From assembly GCA_914767715.1 (NCBI GenBank), contig OU612067.1, positions 33,704,162 to 33,764,161 on the forward strand: DNA of 60,000 nt, read 5' to 3'. This document shows positions 39,091 to 51,128 of this stretch, in pieces. The position numbers and the translations under genes were made by a program. Source of the stretch: Membranipora membranacea. Its lineage: Eukaryota; Bryozoa; Gymnolaemata; Cheilostomatida; Membraniporidae. The notes under the pieces were generated by a model. That model was not told the DNA's origin. It was given only the letters and a program-made list of their open reading frames with translations, and did no database searches. Position 1 is the first letter of the stretch. Every line of letters starts with the position of its first letter.

Positions 39091-39427
39091 TGGTATCAAT
39101 AAGCAAAGAGAAGCAGAACACTTATTGACTTTTCACTGGGTTTTTTCTTCGTTTTGTGCCTCTGAAACATAAACTCTAAAACGAGTACAAGGAGCTTAGC
39201 ATCTGCCAATGGTGCTGTCCAACTGGAGAGATCAATGCTGCTGTCCGCCGGAAGAGATCAAATACCTCCAGAAGATTGTCCTTCACTAAGTCATGTACAT
39301 GTATTTGATTTGGTGGTCTAAGTAAAATCTTACTCTCTTGCAAGGTCAACAATCGGTTCGAAAATTTTTTCAATATCTATATCAAATTTGACAATTTTGC
39401 ATAAATATAGACCTGTAATGGTATGAC

Positions 39428-39529
39428 TAGACCAAGTCTGGTCCATTTGCCTGCATTTTGAGTTGCTCCCAATCCACTGAGCACGCCGGGAGCAACTAGA
39501 ATGCAGGCAATTGGATTAAACTTCATCTA
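39428..39529. mobile_element. About 100-bp TIR MITE, copy 2 of 3
   Basis: Begins TAGACCAAGTCTGGTCCATT and ends with the inverted counterpart (ATTGGATTAAACTTCATCTA). The TTGCCTGCATT subterminal motif and its inverse are present. Same family as 5127-5226. Confidence 0.75.
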
Positions 39530-39672
39530 TAGTATGATTGATAATTGATAATAATATTGATATCTGATAGAAAAAAGATATTTGGCACAGAATCCATGAG
39601 GAACTGTCTTCTAAGCCTTGCCTCTTATATTTCTTTGTGGGTGCTCAGTTCCCACTAACCCTGCATGTAATC

Positions 39673-39807
39673 ACAGAGTAAGGATATCATTACTGATGAT
39701 ATCTTATTTATTGGTATGTATACGCCTGCCCATGAGTTATTTATGCACCCAGTTATCAATCATCCTAACAGTCTCAGAGTGATATTATAAGGATATCCTA
39801 ACTCTGT
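39673..39807. mobile_element. 135-bp MITE with ACAGAGTAAGGATATC ends
   Basis: Termini ACAGAGTAAGGATATC and GGATATCCTAACTCTGT are inverted repeats sharing their outer 14-16 bp with the 701-bp foldback element at 4287-4987. Probably a small derivative. No clear target duplication. Confidence 0.65.
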
Positions 39808-40139
39808 GTAACTTTGCTGTGTACAGAAGATCAAATGTCAATCAAATATTTAAAATCTACAGTTTCCGTCTAAATATCTTGACAGGTGATCTGACTCAAT
39901 TGACTCAAAAAGTCTGGTAATAAATTTTACAATTTTATGATGTTCAAAGGCACTGAATGTGAACAGGCCCCACTTTTAGATAAAAAAGTCATCTGATGCC
40001 GAAGAGTGGTTATTAAGCTGAAAAAATTGTGTACATTGTCTGCTCCACAATGATTTGAAGAAAGATGTTCATCAGTGTCTTTACTTTTGTCACTTAGGTA
40101 AACCTATGTGAGCAGGTCATTGTTAACAAACTCAAAAGT

Positions 40140-41235
40140 AGCATACAAACTGTTATTTCGCCCACGCAGTACGCTGACAGGCCAAAGCTAGGTACCACTG
40201 ATGCTATTTTACAGCTACTGGATGATTTGACAGCTACCTAGATTCCCCTGAGCACAATTATGTACAACTGGCCTGTTGAGATTTTTCAAAGGCATTTGAT
40301 AAGCTACAGCCTAATATTGTTATTCAAAAGATGAAGGATTACGGAATCAATTGTAATATTTTAGACATACTTAGTAGTTTTTTAGAGCGGAGGAAGCAAT
40401 GTGTAAAAGTAAATGGCGCTTTTTCTGATTTTATTGATATTAGCTTAGGAGCTCCACAACGAACAAAACTGGGACCACCCCTTTGGCTTTTTTATGTAAA
40501 TGATCTTTTTGTTGATGATTTTAAAGTCGTAAAACATGCTGACGACACTACATTTTACAAGAGTTTTGGAAAAGAGACAGGTGATGCGGCACCAGCTATA
40601 AATGCTACAATTAATTGGGCTGAAAAAAACCACATGAATCTAAATGCCGAAAAAACAGAGATTATAAATAATTATTTTGATAAATCACCGGCATACATAT
40701 GACGAGCCTGTAGCTTTAAATGTTGATATTCATATTGCACCTTCTGTTTTAGTCAAGTTTTTAGGAGTTCATATTGACAATCACCTTACATTTTCTAGTC
40801 ATGTAGATAGCATTATATCTAATTGCAATTCGAGACTTTTTTTATTACGCCAACTTAAGGTGCTAGGTATGAATACCAACAGTTTATTTAAATATTATTG
40901 TGCCAACATACGATCTTTAGCCACATATGCTGCTCCTGCTTGGTTTTTACTTTTAAATGATTGTGACATTGTGTGCCTTGAAAGAATCCAGCGATCGGCC
41001 ACAAGGACCATTTTACCAGACCTATGTTATGAAGAAAGGCTGGAGTTTATAAATCTATCCTCATTGCATGATTTTATTTTGGATCAGACCAAGAGGCATT
41101 TTGTAAAAATAGCTGATGATCAAACACACCCTCTTTTTAATCGTATTTTCAGGAACGAATGTAGAACAACACTGTAAGCATTCAATTGTATCAATACCAT
41201 GATATCGGATGCATAAATAAACTAAACTAAAGTGA
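40140..41235 (+). pseudogene. Decayed CR1/L2-like non-LTR retrotransposon (RT fragment)
   Basis: RT palm pieces: FSKAFDKL (about 40289), LSSFLERRKQCVKVNG, SLGAPQ, LFYVNDL, then KHADDTTF (the catalytic YADD box read as HADD). After a frameshift near 40690 the frame continues with VKFLGVHIDNHLTF, LLRQLKVLGMNTNSL, YAAPAWFLLL and LERIQRSATRTILP. There are stops upstream (TGA before DFSKAFD). The 3' end has AATAAACTAAACTAAAG, a short repeat tail typical of CR1/L2. Related to 30560-31166. Dead copy. Confidence 0.88.
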
Positions 41236-42597
41236 CCAAGTGAATTTTTAAAAATCATACAAACAAAAAGTTAACACAGACTATTACCAAGGAGTTACTG
41301 TAACAGAAAACTGACCAATCCAATTTCTAAAAATAGGGTCTAAATTGAAAGAAGCAATTGTTTAAATTAAACTTGGTTGGTACACAAACTCCCAGCTCTG
41401 ACAAAGTAGCTGTTTGCAAATTTTGAGTCACAACCTTAACTTTTTTCTTCTGAACATTTTTATTTATCGAAATTGATCACAATTGCTGTCCGTCGTCAAA
41501 TTTTCAACTTCTGGACCCCTTGTAATAAAGATCTTTAATTTGGTCTCTCAATACTCAACCGTACTATACTCAAAGATTTTTTTCATATCATCAGACCAGA
41601 CAACCCATACCACAGCAACAGGTCCATAAAAATTCGAGCCAACTCTATGACAAAGCCTTCAACTACCTCCTACCCCAATAAATATACTGCTCTTCAGCTC
41701 GATTTGTAGTGAAGTCTGACAATGACTTGGAGAAAACAAATTTAAATTTTTTAGAAAATCGTCGAATCAGACGAATTGAGATACAGCACTGCAAAAATAC
41801 AATTAAATGATTTGAACAGCATGTTGAATATGTAAAAAAAGGGGATATGAAGGTATCATCACCACTATCACTGTTGTATAATCTATGTTCCTACATTTAA
41901 AATCATTCAACGGAATAGAAATAAAACAAAAACTCAAATGCTAGCAGTCAATGATCATTCTGCTAGTGAGTATATGTATGGTTTTTCATCAGCGCACTCG
42001 TAGTGAAAAGCCCAAGACAGCACTGCTATGGCAGCACCATTAATACGGCACCGCTGAGATGGTCTGCTGTTTTACTTATCACATTCATACCTGAATCCAC
42101 TGCAAATTTTTCTCCTTACACGAACCGTTTGAAGTCTAATCCGAGGCTATATATCCATCACATTCACATCCAGCGTTACATGTGGATACGCTACAACAGT
42201 TTATGCAGAGGTATGATGCTGACATTTCACTGACCTTGATAATTGCGTTGGATTCCTTGACATGTGCTGTCGTAAAGAGAATCACTCCAGAGTGGTTGAG
42301 TCAAGCTATGCTATGCTGCTGACTATTTTGCAGCAGCATGCCGTCTAGATAACTATGATTAGAGTTGTGATAAACAATGATTTACAGCATAATTAAGAAT
42401 TAATCTTTGTAAGGATAAAGTTTACTAACATTAATTATACATAATATTATTCTGTTATTTATGACATTCAGCTAGCACTAGGAAATCATCCGATTCTGTA
42501 TCATGAGGTAGCAGATGATGGTTATTGATTTGTTAAGGAGCAATGCGCTTGTTTGTCAGCTGTTACTATAGTTTATATCTGTATGGGTCGGACGTGT
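41236..42597. other. Intergenic; no gene seen
   Basis: AT-rich sequence without convincing coding signal or obvious repeat. Confidence 0.4.
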
Positions 42598-42713
42598 TAG
42601 ATCAAGTTTAATCCAGTTGCCTGCATTCCAGTTGATCCCTTCCCTTCCACTGCGGCGTCACCTGTTGATCGGGAGCAACTCTGAATGCAGGCAAATGGAC
42701 CAAACTTGGTCTA
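42598..42713. mobile_element. About 116-bp TIR MITE, copy 3 of 3
   Basis: Begins TAGATCAAGTTTAATCCAGT and ends GGACCAAACTTGGTCTA. It contains TTGCCTGCATTCCAG and the inverted counterpart. Same family as 5127-5226. Confidence 0.8.
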
Positions 42714-44772
42714 GGGTCGTGTGGATGGTACACACGACATCTTTCTCATGCCATATAGAAATTCATCTAAATTATTTTCTGTCGAAACACAGAAGTAGCT
42801 CCACATTTTGGCGTTGACATGAACAGTGTATTTTTCCGCCAAGTTTAATCCATTGTGATGTAAAATTCTTTACATTGATTTGCCTTTAAGTTGAGTTTGA
42901 AGTGATATTTTATGTGAATTGAGACTTGTGACTATAAATATTAACTTCCTTATTTAATTTTAAAAGAAGGTATAGTGCTCTGGCCAGATAGCGTTACACT
43001 TTTATTTTACTGCGCTTACGGCACAGGGTTTGATTAGAAGTTATGTTTGCAAACTCCATTTATCTTTCATTTCCTTCAATCATCGGTCATCACACCGAAT
43101 ACAATGTTGATAGCACTATGTGCAACTTTACATATTTCTGACATATTTTTATCTTTATGCCTTTGAATGCCTGCCATTATGTAACCTCAAGTAAACATCT
43201 ATGGATTAATAGTTAATTTACAGGAGTGTACGTTGGCCCTAAGTAAACATCTACTAATTAGTCAGTACTTTCCTGACACAGCTTGTTGCACAATGGGGTT
43301 GTATTTCCTGTGTGAATACGTGCCCGTAATTTTCAGGGCGGCAGAGAGACAAAAAACACTTTAATTGAATGTCAAAATCAGATTAAGAAAAAGCCACAAT
43401 AAGATTTCTACTTGTACACAATTTAGATAGATTAAATTGAATTGGAAGTGGGGATTGGCCCTACACCCTAAAGGTGTTGTTTTGCACCCATGACCAATTG
43501 CTACCAGGGAGGGTGGAATATACTCCACCCTCCCTGCTGCTACTATATTTTCTACATTCAATTCAGAGTTGCTCTTTCTGTCAACAAGAGCCTATAACTC
43601 CCTGATTGGGATGCTTGTCTAAGCACCGGAAATCGAACATACTTAACACAGTATATTATACAGATATTCACATGGTATATCATTGTCACACTATATCTGA
43701 AATATGATGCATAAAGCTTCATAGAATCTTCAAATAATTATCTATATGACTGCACTGGCCCAGCAATTACAAACTCGGAGTAAATAAACTAAATTCGCCG
43801 GTTGACACAGAACATGTAAGTTCTATTTTTAAGCTATATTCAAGTGACTTTGGTGAAACATTTAGTTGAAGTAAGCTGTCTAAGTTTGAAAGTATTGATA
43901 TTGAGTTTCGCATAAATCTGGTAAGCGGTAGCATTATTGCGCTTTCCTGCAAAACTTGAAACTGCTAAACTCAAAGGCATAAATCTGCATGACAACCGGT
44001 TATGCTTCCTTCGGAGAATCTTTCTGAAGAAGTTACACATCTCTAGGATCTACAGCTCTGACAGATCATGTGAGTAAGATAGACCATAAGGTACGGATTT
44101 ATTTATTCACAAACATGAAATTAAATGACATTGCGTAATGGCGTTCTGCAGGGCATGTTATCAAAAATATCTTATTATCATTATTATCATGAAAAGTAAA
44201 AAACAACATACACGAATGTGATACCTCGATCAAAACGGTCTTTCTTGATATCAATGGTGCAAAAATAAACAAATTTATATTTCTCAGTTATGCCTCATGT
44301 CAAGTAACAAATCTATCTCCCTTTTACTGATGTGCTATCTAAAGCCTTAAGACATAATTAGGAAAATTCTTTCCAATTGATAAGGGTCACAACACCTGAT
44401 AATATGAACATAAGGGATATTTTGTGTGGGAATTATAAGTAATGTGGGTAATGTGTTTTTGATTTGTATAAAAACAGAATTTAAAAAAACCCCGTATGCC
44501 CTGTGTATTGTGCCCAGTGCTAATCATTCACACTAACCATATGATAAGAAGAACATAATCCTCAAACCAGAGGCAACCTTGGCTTGTGGTTAGATAAACT
44601 GACACAGAGCTTGAAGTGTGGACACAACAAGAACTCTGATAGTATAATAATAATTTATATAATAATTAATAATAATAATCAAATTTCGATATGTTGTGAT
44701 GAGAAGGAGCGACGCTTATAAGGGAAATTGCTCAGATGAGGTAGCACATAACTGAACATGATTATGACATCA
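42714..44772. other. Intergenic 3' of GPCR paralog 2; small hairpin only
   Basis: No gene seen. At about 43507-43539 a perfect 13-bp hairpin (CAGGGAGGGTGGA / TCCACCCTCCCTG) is visible. AT-rich ATAATAATAAT tracts lie near 44642-44680. Confidence 0.45.
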
Positions 44773-45780
44773 CTAGATATTTGACTCTTCTGTGGGCACG
44801 TGTTGAGAGTCATTTGTTAGGTCACTGCTACGCCTCTTTGTTGAGGCTCTGCTGAAGAGTCGCTTCAATTCACTTTTAAATCTCGTTCCGGTGAGGCAGT
44901 AAATGAAGAACGTACTGGCGGTACCAGCGTACTGTAGAATACTTGTACACGCAAACGCTAACTCTCCCTGTGGACTGTTAGTTATAGGTTTGGACAAATC
45001 CATAATTTGTACGATAGATATGGGTACTGTCGATAAAAGGAAAGTTAAGTTTACCATCATCAGCATGATTGTTAGTGACCTGACATGGCGCTTGAGTTTG
45101 GAGTTCTTTTTACTGGCCAGTGTATACAGGATCAAAGCATTGAATATGATGATCACTATTGCCGGTAATATTGAAAAGCTTAGCAGGTCAAAGTATGGCC
45201 AGATATCAGAAAACACGGCGGACCCATGGAAACAGATCCTTGGTTCATAAATGGTAAGACCACCAGTGACTAGATTCCCGCTGTTCAGTGCAGTAAAGAC
45301 AACCACTTCTATTCCCATAATGATCGACCCGATTTGCCATCTACTGAAAACTTTATAATGTTGAGCAAGGCAAACAGCCACAAACCTGTCTAGGGCTATG
45401 GTCGCCTGCAGCCAAGCAAAGAGCTGCAGACTAAGATATGTGACAAACAGATGTATCTTACACCCTGAGTCAGAGATTGATCTCACATCAAACCCAGTGG
45501 GAGAGAAAGCTCTCACTACTTGTCTGAGAAGTCCTGAACTGAGTGTTAGTAGGCCTACTATTGACAGTGAGATAATAAACACTCCTGACGAGTGAGGGCG
45601 TAACGTACTACTAGCGCTAGTTGTTAATATAGAGAGAGTATGGCCGACTAGTCCGATTACTAGCAGTGCTGTACCTATGATCTGCCATAGTAGTTCTGAT
45701 GTTCTCTTTATGTTTTCCCTCTCAGAATCGAAGGGTGTTATCCAGTAAGGCACTGTAGTGAAGTTGTTTACATCCTCCAT
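44773..45780 (-). CDS. Rhodopsin-like GPCR, paralog 2, intronless coding region
   Basis: 335 aa from the ATG at 45778-45780. The open frame extends upstream only with non-ATG codons, so this Met (MEDVNNFTTVPYW) is chosen. The seven-helix layout matches paralog 1: LLVIGLVGHTLSILTT, SSGVFIISLSIVGLLTLSSG, Cys in GCKIHLFV, ALDRFVAVC, ECL2 EPRICF, TM6 NLTFLLSTVPISIVQIM, TM7 YAGTASTFFIYCLTG, TRFKSELKRLF. CWxP and NPxxY are absent here too. TM2 to TM3 is almost identical to paralog 1 at DNA level, while TM4-TM7 differ widely. Ligand unknown. Confidence 0.9.
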   Translation of the reverse strand: MEDVNNFTTVPYWITPFDSERENIKRTSELLWQIIGTALLVIGLVGHTLSILTTSASSTLRPHSSGVFIISLSIVGLLTLSSGLLRQVVRAFSPTGFDVRSISDSGCKIHLFVTYLSLQLFAWLQATIALDRFVAVCLAQHYKVFSRWQIGSIIMGIEVVVFTALNSGNLVTGGLTIYEPRICFHGSAVFSDIWPYFDLLSFSILPAIVIIIFNALILYTLASKKNSKLKRHVRSLTIMLMMVNLTFLLSTVPISIVQIMDLSKPITNSPQGELAFACTSILQYAGTASTFFIYCLTGTRFKSELKRLFSRASTKRRSSDLTNDSQHVPTEESNI

Positions 45781-47690
45781 TGTGTGTGCTCTCTGTTGGT
45801 ATATGTGATATGTAGACTCTTCAATATGGCTCCTCACCTGGAGAACCGCTGTATATAATTATAATTAAAATGAGATCTCACACAGAGTATAAAGAATAAT
45901 TCATACAAGCTATTTTCTTAGGTAAAGACAATTATTCACCAATGCTGGTATGGTACCTGTCTGATATAGAATTATCTACCCTCGCCAAAATAATGCCTTC
46001 TCTATATCGATAGTGGGTTGGTTCTTCATCAGACTCTATATATTAATGGGAGATTTGAGAACTGAGCTAAAATGAAGGACCTGTCACATGTGACGGGACA
46101 AGAGTTGAGTGTGATCCATTTGCCTTCAAATATATTTCAGATGGCTCACACAGAGATTATATTATCAAGCTTGATAGATTGCTATAAGTTCCTTAGGAAT
46201 GGTAGTTTATTTTCTAATGCAATAAGAACACCACCTTGTTGTTGTCACTATATGAGGATGTCAGTGATCACTGAGGAGGAAATGATCTCTTTGATTGTTT
46301 TTTTTTTGTTATATTATGACCTGAAAGGGGCCTGAAAATTCTCCTAGTAACCAAAGTGAAATTGAAAAGCATGAATTGTCTCCTCTTGTTTAAGCGAATG
46401 TTTACCGTTGCCCTGCCCTATTACTTACACGAAACAATACTCTGTCTATGCTCAGGGACCTATCACAATTACATCAAGACATTCCTGATTTTATAGGTCA
46501 AATAATTCAGCATAGATATTTATTATCTGCCGCCCTGCGAAATTAAGGTCAGACGTTTTTATTGGTCGCCCAGTTTTATAGGATCTGTGATTTGTAATGG
46601 TGATATATTCTGATATAAATTTGACATCTGAGTGAAATGATCTATTTATTGCTTATTTCCTCTGTTCAGCTCATGTACAGAGTATAAACGTCTCCAATCA
46701 GGATTACATAGTGGTTCAGGAAATTTGAGATAAATGTGAATAAATAATGACTTTGTATAATAAAACTATTCTAGAGTTTCTTCTTTAACCAATATTGCCT
46801 TATGGGTTAGTTATTGAGATCACTTTCACCTCTAACTGTTGAGTTCCTGTTTGTACCGCAGATAAACTGATAAAATCAGCATCGCAGATAAGATACTACG
46901 TGACATTTATCCCCAAATGGCCAGAGATTCACGGGTGTCAGGTTTCAAATCATAGATTCCTTTTCAATCTATTTGTCCTGGCTGTTTAATCCCTAGATAG
47001 ATGATAAATCGATAGATAACTATAATCCATTACTGCTATACTAAAATCAGAATTATTGTTTAATTTCCGCCAGTCAGAGTCATCTAGTACATTTTCAGGG
47101 TATAGGTTCACCACGTGCATGCAAGGAAGTGAAAAGGTAATCTAAACTGAGAAAGTTATATTTTTTTTTTCTATGCACTAGGTCTTATTTATTTATTTGT
47201 TTGTTGATGGGCACTTCCCCAAATGAAATATAACACTGGGTTTAAGACAAGAGCAAACACAACAAGAACTGAAGACAGGAGTGGGGTGGGGGGCTGGATA
47301 GGACAGGTCTTAAGAATCGCTAACAGGTTATCATCTATAAGGTGTACCTGGTGGTGATAGTGTAAGGCTATTATAATATTTTTTGCAAACTTCTTCCTCC
47401 TCTCAGTTCCTCCTTAGAATATCATAAAAAGATAATCTAGAGTGACTATGAACTCTTCTGCAGCCAAGTGTCAACAGACTATATAACTAAATGCAAACGT
47501 TCGACCACACAACTTCACATTCCTCACTTCTAACGTAACATGGATATAATAATAGTAATGATGGTCACAGTGTATCCCTACTCACTGATACGATGACGTG
47601 ATTAAACAACCTGAACCTAACCTGTACGGAAGTATTGCAGAAGGTTTATTTTTTTAATTTTCCCAATCAACAGTCATTGACATTTTAAAA
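45781..47690. other. Intergenic upstream of GPCR paralog 2; no gene seen
   Basis: No recognisable coding region or transposon. Confidence 0.4.
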
Positions 47691-47691
47691 A

Positions 47692-47790
47692 ATCATTATG
47701 ATTGAGGAAATAATATTTCCTCAATCATAATGATTTCTTAGATCATGCTGGTTTTAAAAGTTATATTATAACTTTTAAAACTCGCATGAT
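47692..47790. repeat. Two adjacent near-perfect hairpins
   Basis: First: 22-bp perfect arms starting AAATCATTATGATTGAGG, with a 3-nt loop (about 47692-47737). Second: GTTTTAAAAGTTATA and its inverse nearly touch, extended by ATCATGC/GCATGAT (about 47743-47790). Either could form a cruciform. Confidence 0.9.
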
Positions 47791-49280
47791 TTTGTGTTTA
47801 CGCAGAAATTATCCATGTCAGTAATTTTTATAAACAACCATGTGGGTAATGCACCAATTAATTACGAGGACCTGAAGCACAAATATCTCTCAGTCAGATT
47901 TTAATTTATCCTTGCTTCACAGCTTCCTGTATCAGATTTTCACACCGTGTTTGTTATCCTCAAGCACAGGAGTAATGGGTTCGTCTCCAATAAGGGAACT
48001 GTTCACTAGCAATGATTAGTTCCAGTTCCACATCCCAGGGGGGCGTGTCGGGTGTGAGGGAAGTGTGATGTTGCTGCTTCATTAATTAACATTTTTTGGT
48101 CACGTACAAGTTATTGATTAGTAACACATACTATCACTCGCAAAAACCCTGCTTTTCTAATATTTTACCTGGCGTGCCCTAGATTACGATCATCTTAATT
48201 TGCAATGACGTGGAGTTGCCATTCTCCGATTGTCAAGACAACAAAACCAATTGCTGTATACCAGAATGGTCTGGCATTAAATGTCACACTTAGTCTGACA
48301 AGCAGGATTTATGTCAACCAGTTTCATGCATCTGCATGATGATATTTTCTTTCTCCACCAGACAAACTAGGTAATTTATATTAATAAAACTTTTAGGCCG
48401 AACGACTGCATCTGATAGACATACAGACAGAGCACAGGCGGCAACTAACCTGACCTGGCACTCACCTTGATCATGCGTAACGTTCTTTACTCTGATATAT
48501 CTGCTGTCTGTCGCGTCATATAGATACCTCCTAAAGCCGAGAGCGGTTTTACTCTTCCTCTGTGTCTACAGCGCAAGATAGAAAAGATTTCTGATTAGTC
48601 AACACTCAACGTAGTCGTAGTTGTGTCTGCTTATAAATATAGCGGAAGCTTGGAGACTTGATTGATGAAAGGAAACCTAACTCGATGAAAACAATTCTAG
48701 CTACTCTAAGTTCTGAAGGGATGATGACACTTGTGGAGGTGATAAATGAGGAATTTTATAGATTTACGTGGGATTTAAGGATTCATGTTCATCTTAGTTA
48801 CATCTGAGAAAACGATGATGCTATCTGTAAACGATGATGCTATCCGCAATGCTGACAAGGAAATCAATTTCAATGCCTTAGAAGATAAGATTTGGAATTG
48901 ATCATCAAGATGCATGCAGTCAATTAGGTAGTCTCCAGCTCCATAAAAGCGATCTTTTTGTGACGCAGAACATCCTTCATTTCGCTTATGGTCACTTGCA
49001 GCGCACACCAACAAAATCCAACCCCACCTTGTTTGTTGATTTACTCACTCATGAGAAAAGACCAAAATACCTCCAGCAGTTGGAGAGATAGCTTATTGAT
49101 CATAGACTGTACACAAAGTGCCGTAGGGTCGTTGTCTATATACAGGAGGGGAGGCATGATAGGGCTATTTTAAGTATATCAAATCACAATAGTGTATTGA
49201 TATATAATGTATGATGACAGGCAGCATGAGACTGCTTCCCAAACTTGTTTTATAGTCAAACTTAACCAAAATATTGGCAT
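47791..49280. other. Intergenic; no gene seen
   Basis: Short open frames only; nothing supportable. Confidence 0.4.
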
Positions 49281-49370
49281 AGATTTTACTTAGAACAAGT
49301 TTGTTCCCTCCGTGGTGGCGGAGGGATATCCCTTGGCCACCACAGAGGGAACAGACTTGTTCTAGATTTG
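49281..49370. repeat. About 90-bp imperfect palindrome
   Basis: AGAACAAG, TTGTTCCCTC and GTGGTGGC are mirrored by GCCACCAC, GAGGGAAC and CTTGTTCT. Stem about 27 bp with few mismatches; probably a MITE. A poly-G tract (49428-49442) follows nearby. Confidence 0.7.
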
Positions 49371-50960
49371 AGTGCCAGTTAAACAAACCGTCAATGAAAA
49401 AGTTGATTCACTTCCACCTCTCTCTGGGGGGGGGGGGGGGGGAGAAAAATCAACTCTGCCATGAGGCAGCGTCCGCTAAATGGATGTGAAACAAATGATA
49501 AAAACTCCACACCCATGATGTACTTACCTTGTAGAATAGTCTGTAGAACCTGGCCTCGTTTATCTAACTTCTGATCGATACTGTCTGTGCCAGTGTGTGA
49601 AAGGCTTAAAAAACTTGCCTGCAGTGTAATGTGATATGTCATGAGGAAAGTTATACAATAGTAACTTCCATTCAAGGTGACGGCTATTATATTCAAAAGT
49701 AATCTGAGCGCCTGAATTCTGAACACTAGATATATACATAATGGACAGGGAAGTAGGGCTTATTGATCAATACAATGAATTAATATTGAGATTAATAGGT
49801 CATAATGACCCTCGCTGTGCTGTATGAACATGAATAAGAAATCTATAGACTCTGATATCACTGCACTGCTGCTGTGTTCATTGGATGATGCTTTGTATTT
49901 GTTCAAGTGAGTAAAAGATAACACATTTTTTAATTGCTATGATAGAGAAGCAGAATATTTGAATGTTGTGACCTGCATAGGACAGCTGCTGTTCCTAACT
50001 TTGGGCTCAGGTTAGGATATGCAACAGCCCTATTGTAACGGGCATATGTTAGGATCGTCATGAAATAATATTTTGTTTATTGAGCTGCTTTTGAGATTTC
50101 AACAAAGTCGTCTGCTCTTTTGGTAAGGCGGGACAACTGTGTCATTTTAGCTCAATTTGCTTTTATACATAACATAGCATAATGACGAGAGCCAACACAA
50201 TCAGGGAAATTAATTCCCATCGACTTCTTGCTTGCATCAAACAATTGTTCAAAATATCAGAAGTATAGAGTTCTAACTGATGTGCACTGTTCGGGCAGAA
50301 CGCTCCACGTGTCCTTACTAACTCAAGTTAGATAAACTTCACCGAGCTTGTATTGATTTAAATAATTTATTTATTGTTTAAAAATATTTGTCTGTTATTA
50401 TAACATATTACATGATATTAATTCAAGATGTTGAGTCCAACGAACCTTCCTGTCGATCTTTGCTAGTTTAACAATTGAGTGGTGATGGTGTCAAGACTCT
50501 CTCTGCCAGTCACTGCCCCCTGGCGGCTCTATTTATAATTATTTCTCAATGCACTCATAACCACAACCACCTCATTCACTTGCCATCAGTACCAATACTA
50601 TTATACCATAATTACAAAACCAAAACCATGTCCCTGCGTCATCATATTATGTCATAATAAATTCTCAAAACTATTAAACAATACCCACCACCAGTGAAAA
50701 CTTAACCTATCATTACTACACTCAAAACCACATCCTTGAGGCACCCTCATTTTATGAGACTATGACAAATTAGATTGTTTCAAACGAAGACCGACCTCAG
50801 TAAGGCCAGAACATATTTTGTAACCATGGGATGTGGCCGAGACACCCTACACCCTACATTTAACATGTCTAATCTATCCATTCGTAATTCCTTTATATAT
50901 ATACATTTTTTATTGCAACAATCATCATCTGAAGATGTTCTCTCTGATGTGCAAAGAAAC
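49371..50960. other. Intergenic; no gene seen
   Basis: No supportable feature apart from the poly-G tract at 49428-49442. Confidence 0.4.
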
Positions 50961-50967
50961 CAAGAGA

Positions 50968-51128
50968 CTGGATGGATGGATGGATGGGTGGGTGGGTGGA
51001 TGGATGGATGGATGGATGGATGGATGGATGGATGGATGGATGGATGGATGGATGGATGGATGGATGGATGGATGGATGGGTGGGTGGGTGGGTGGGTGGG
51101 TGGGTGGGTGGGTGGGTGGATGGATGGT
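50968..51128. repeat. GGAT/GGTG tetranucleotide microsatellite
   Basis: (GGAT)n interrupted by (GGTG)n blocks. It gives long artefactual open frames (MDGW and GGWV repeats; THPPTHPP on the other strand). Confidence 0.97.

Noticed and set aside
45781-45837. Longer N-terminus for GPCR paralog 2
   Set aside because: The frame extension starts at GTG, not ATG; the first ATG is at 45780.
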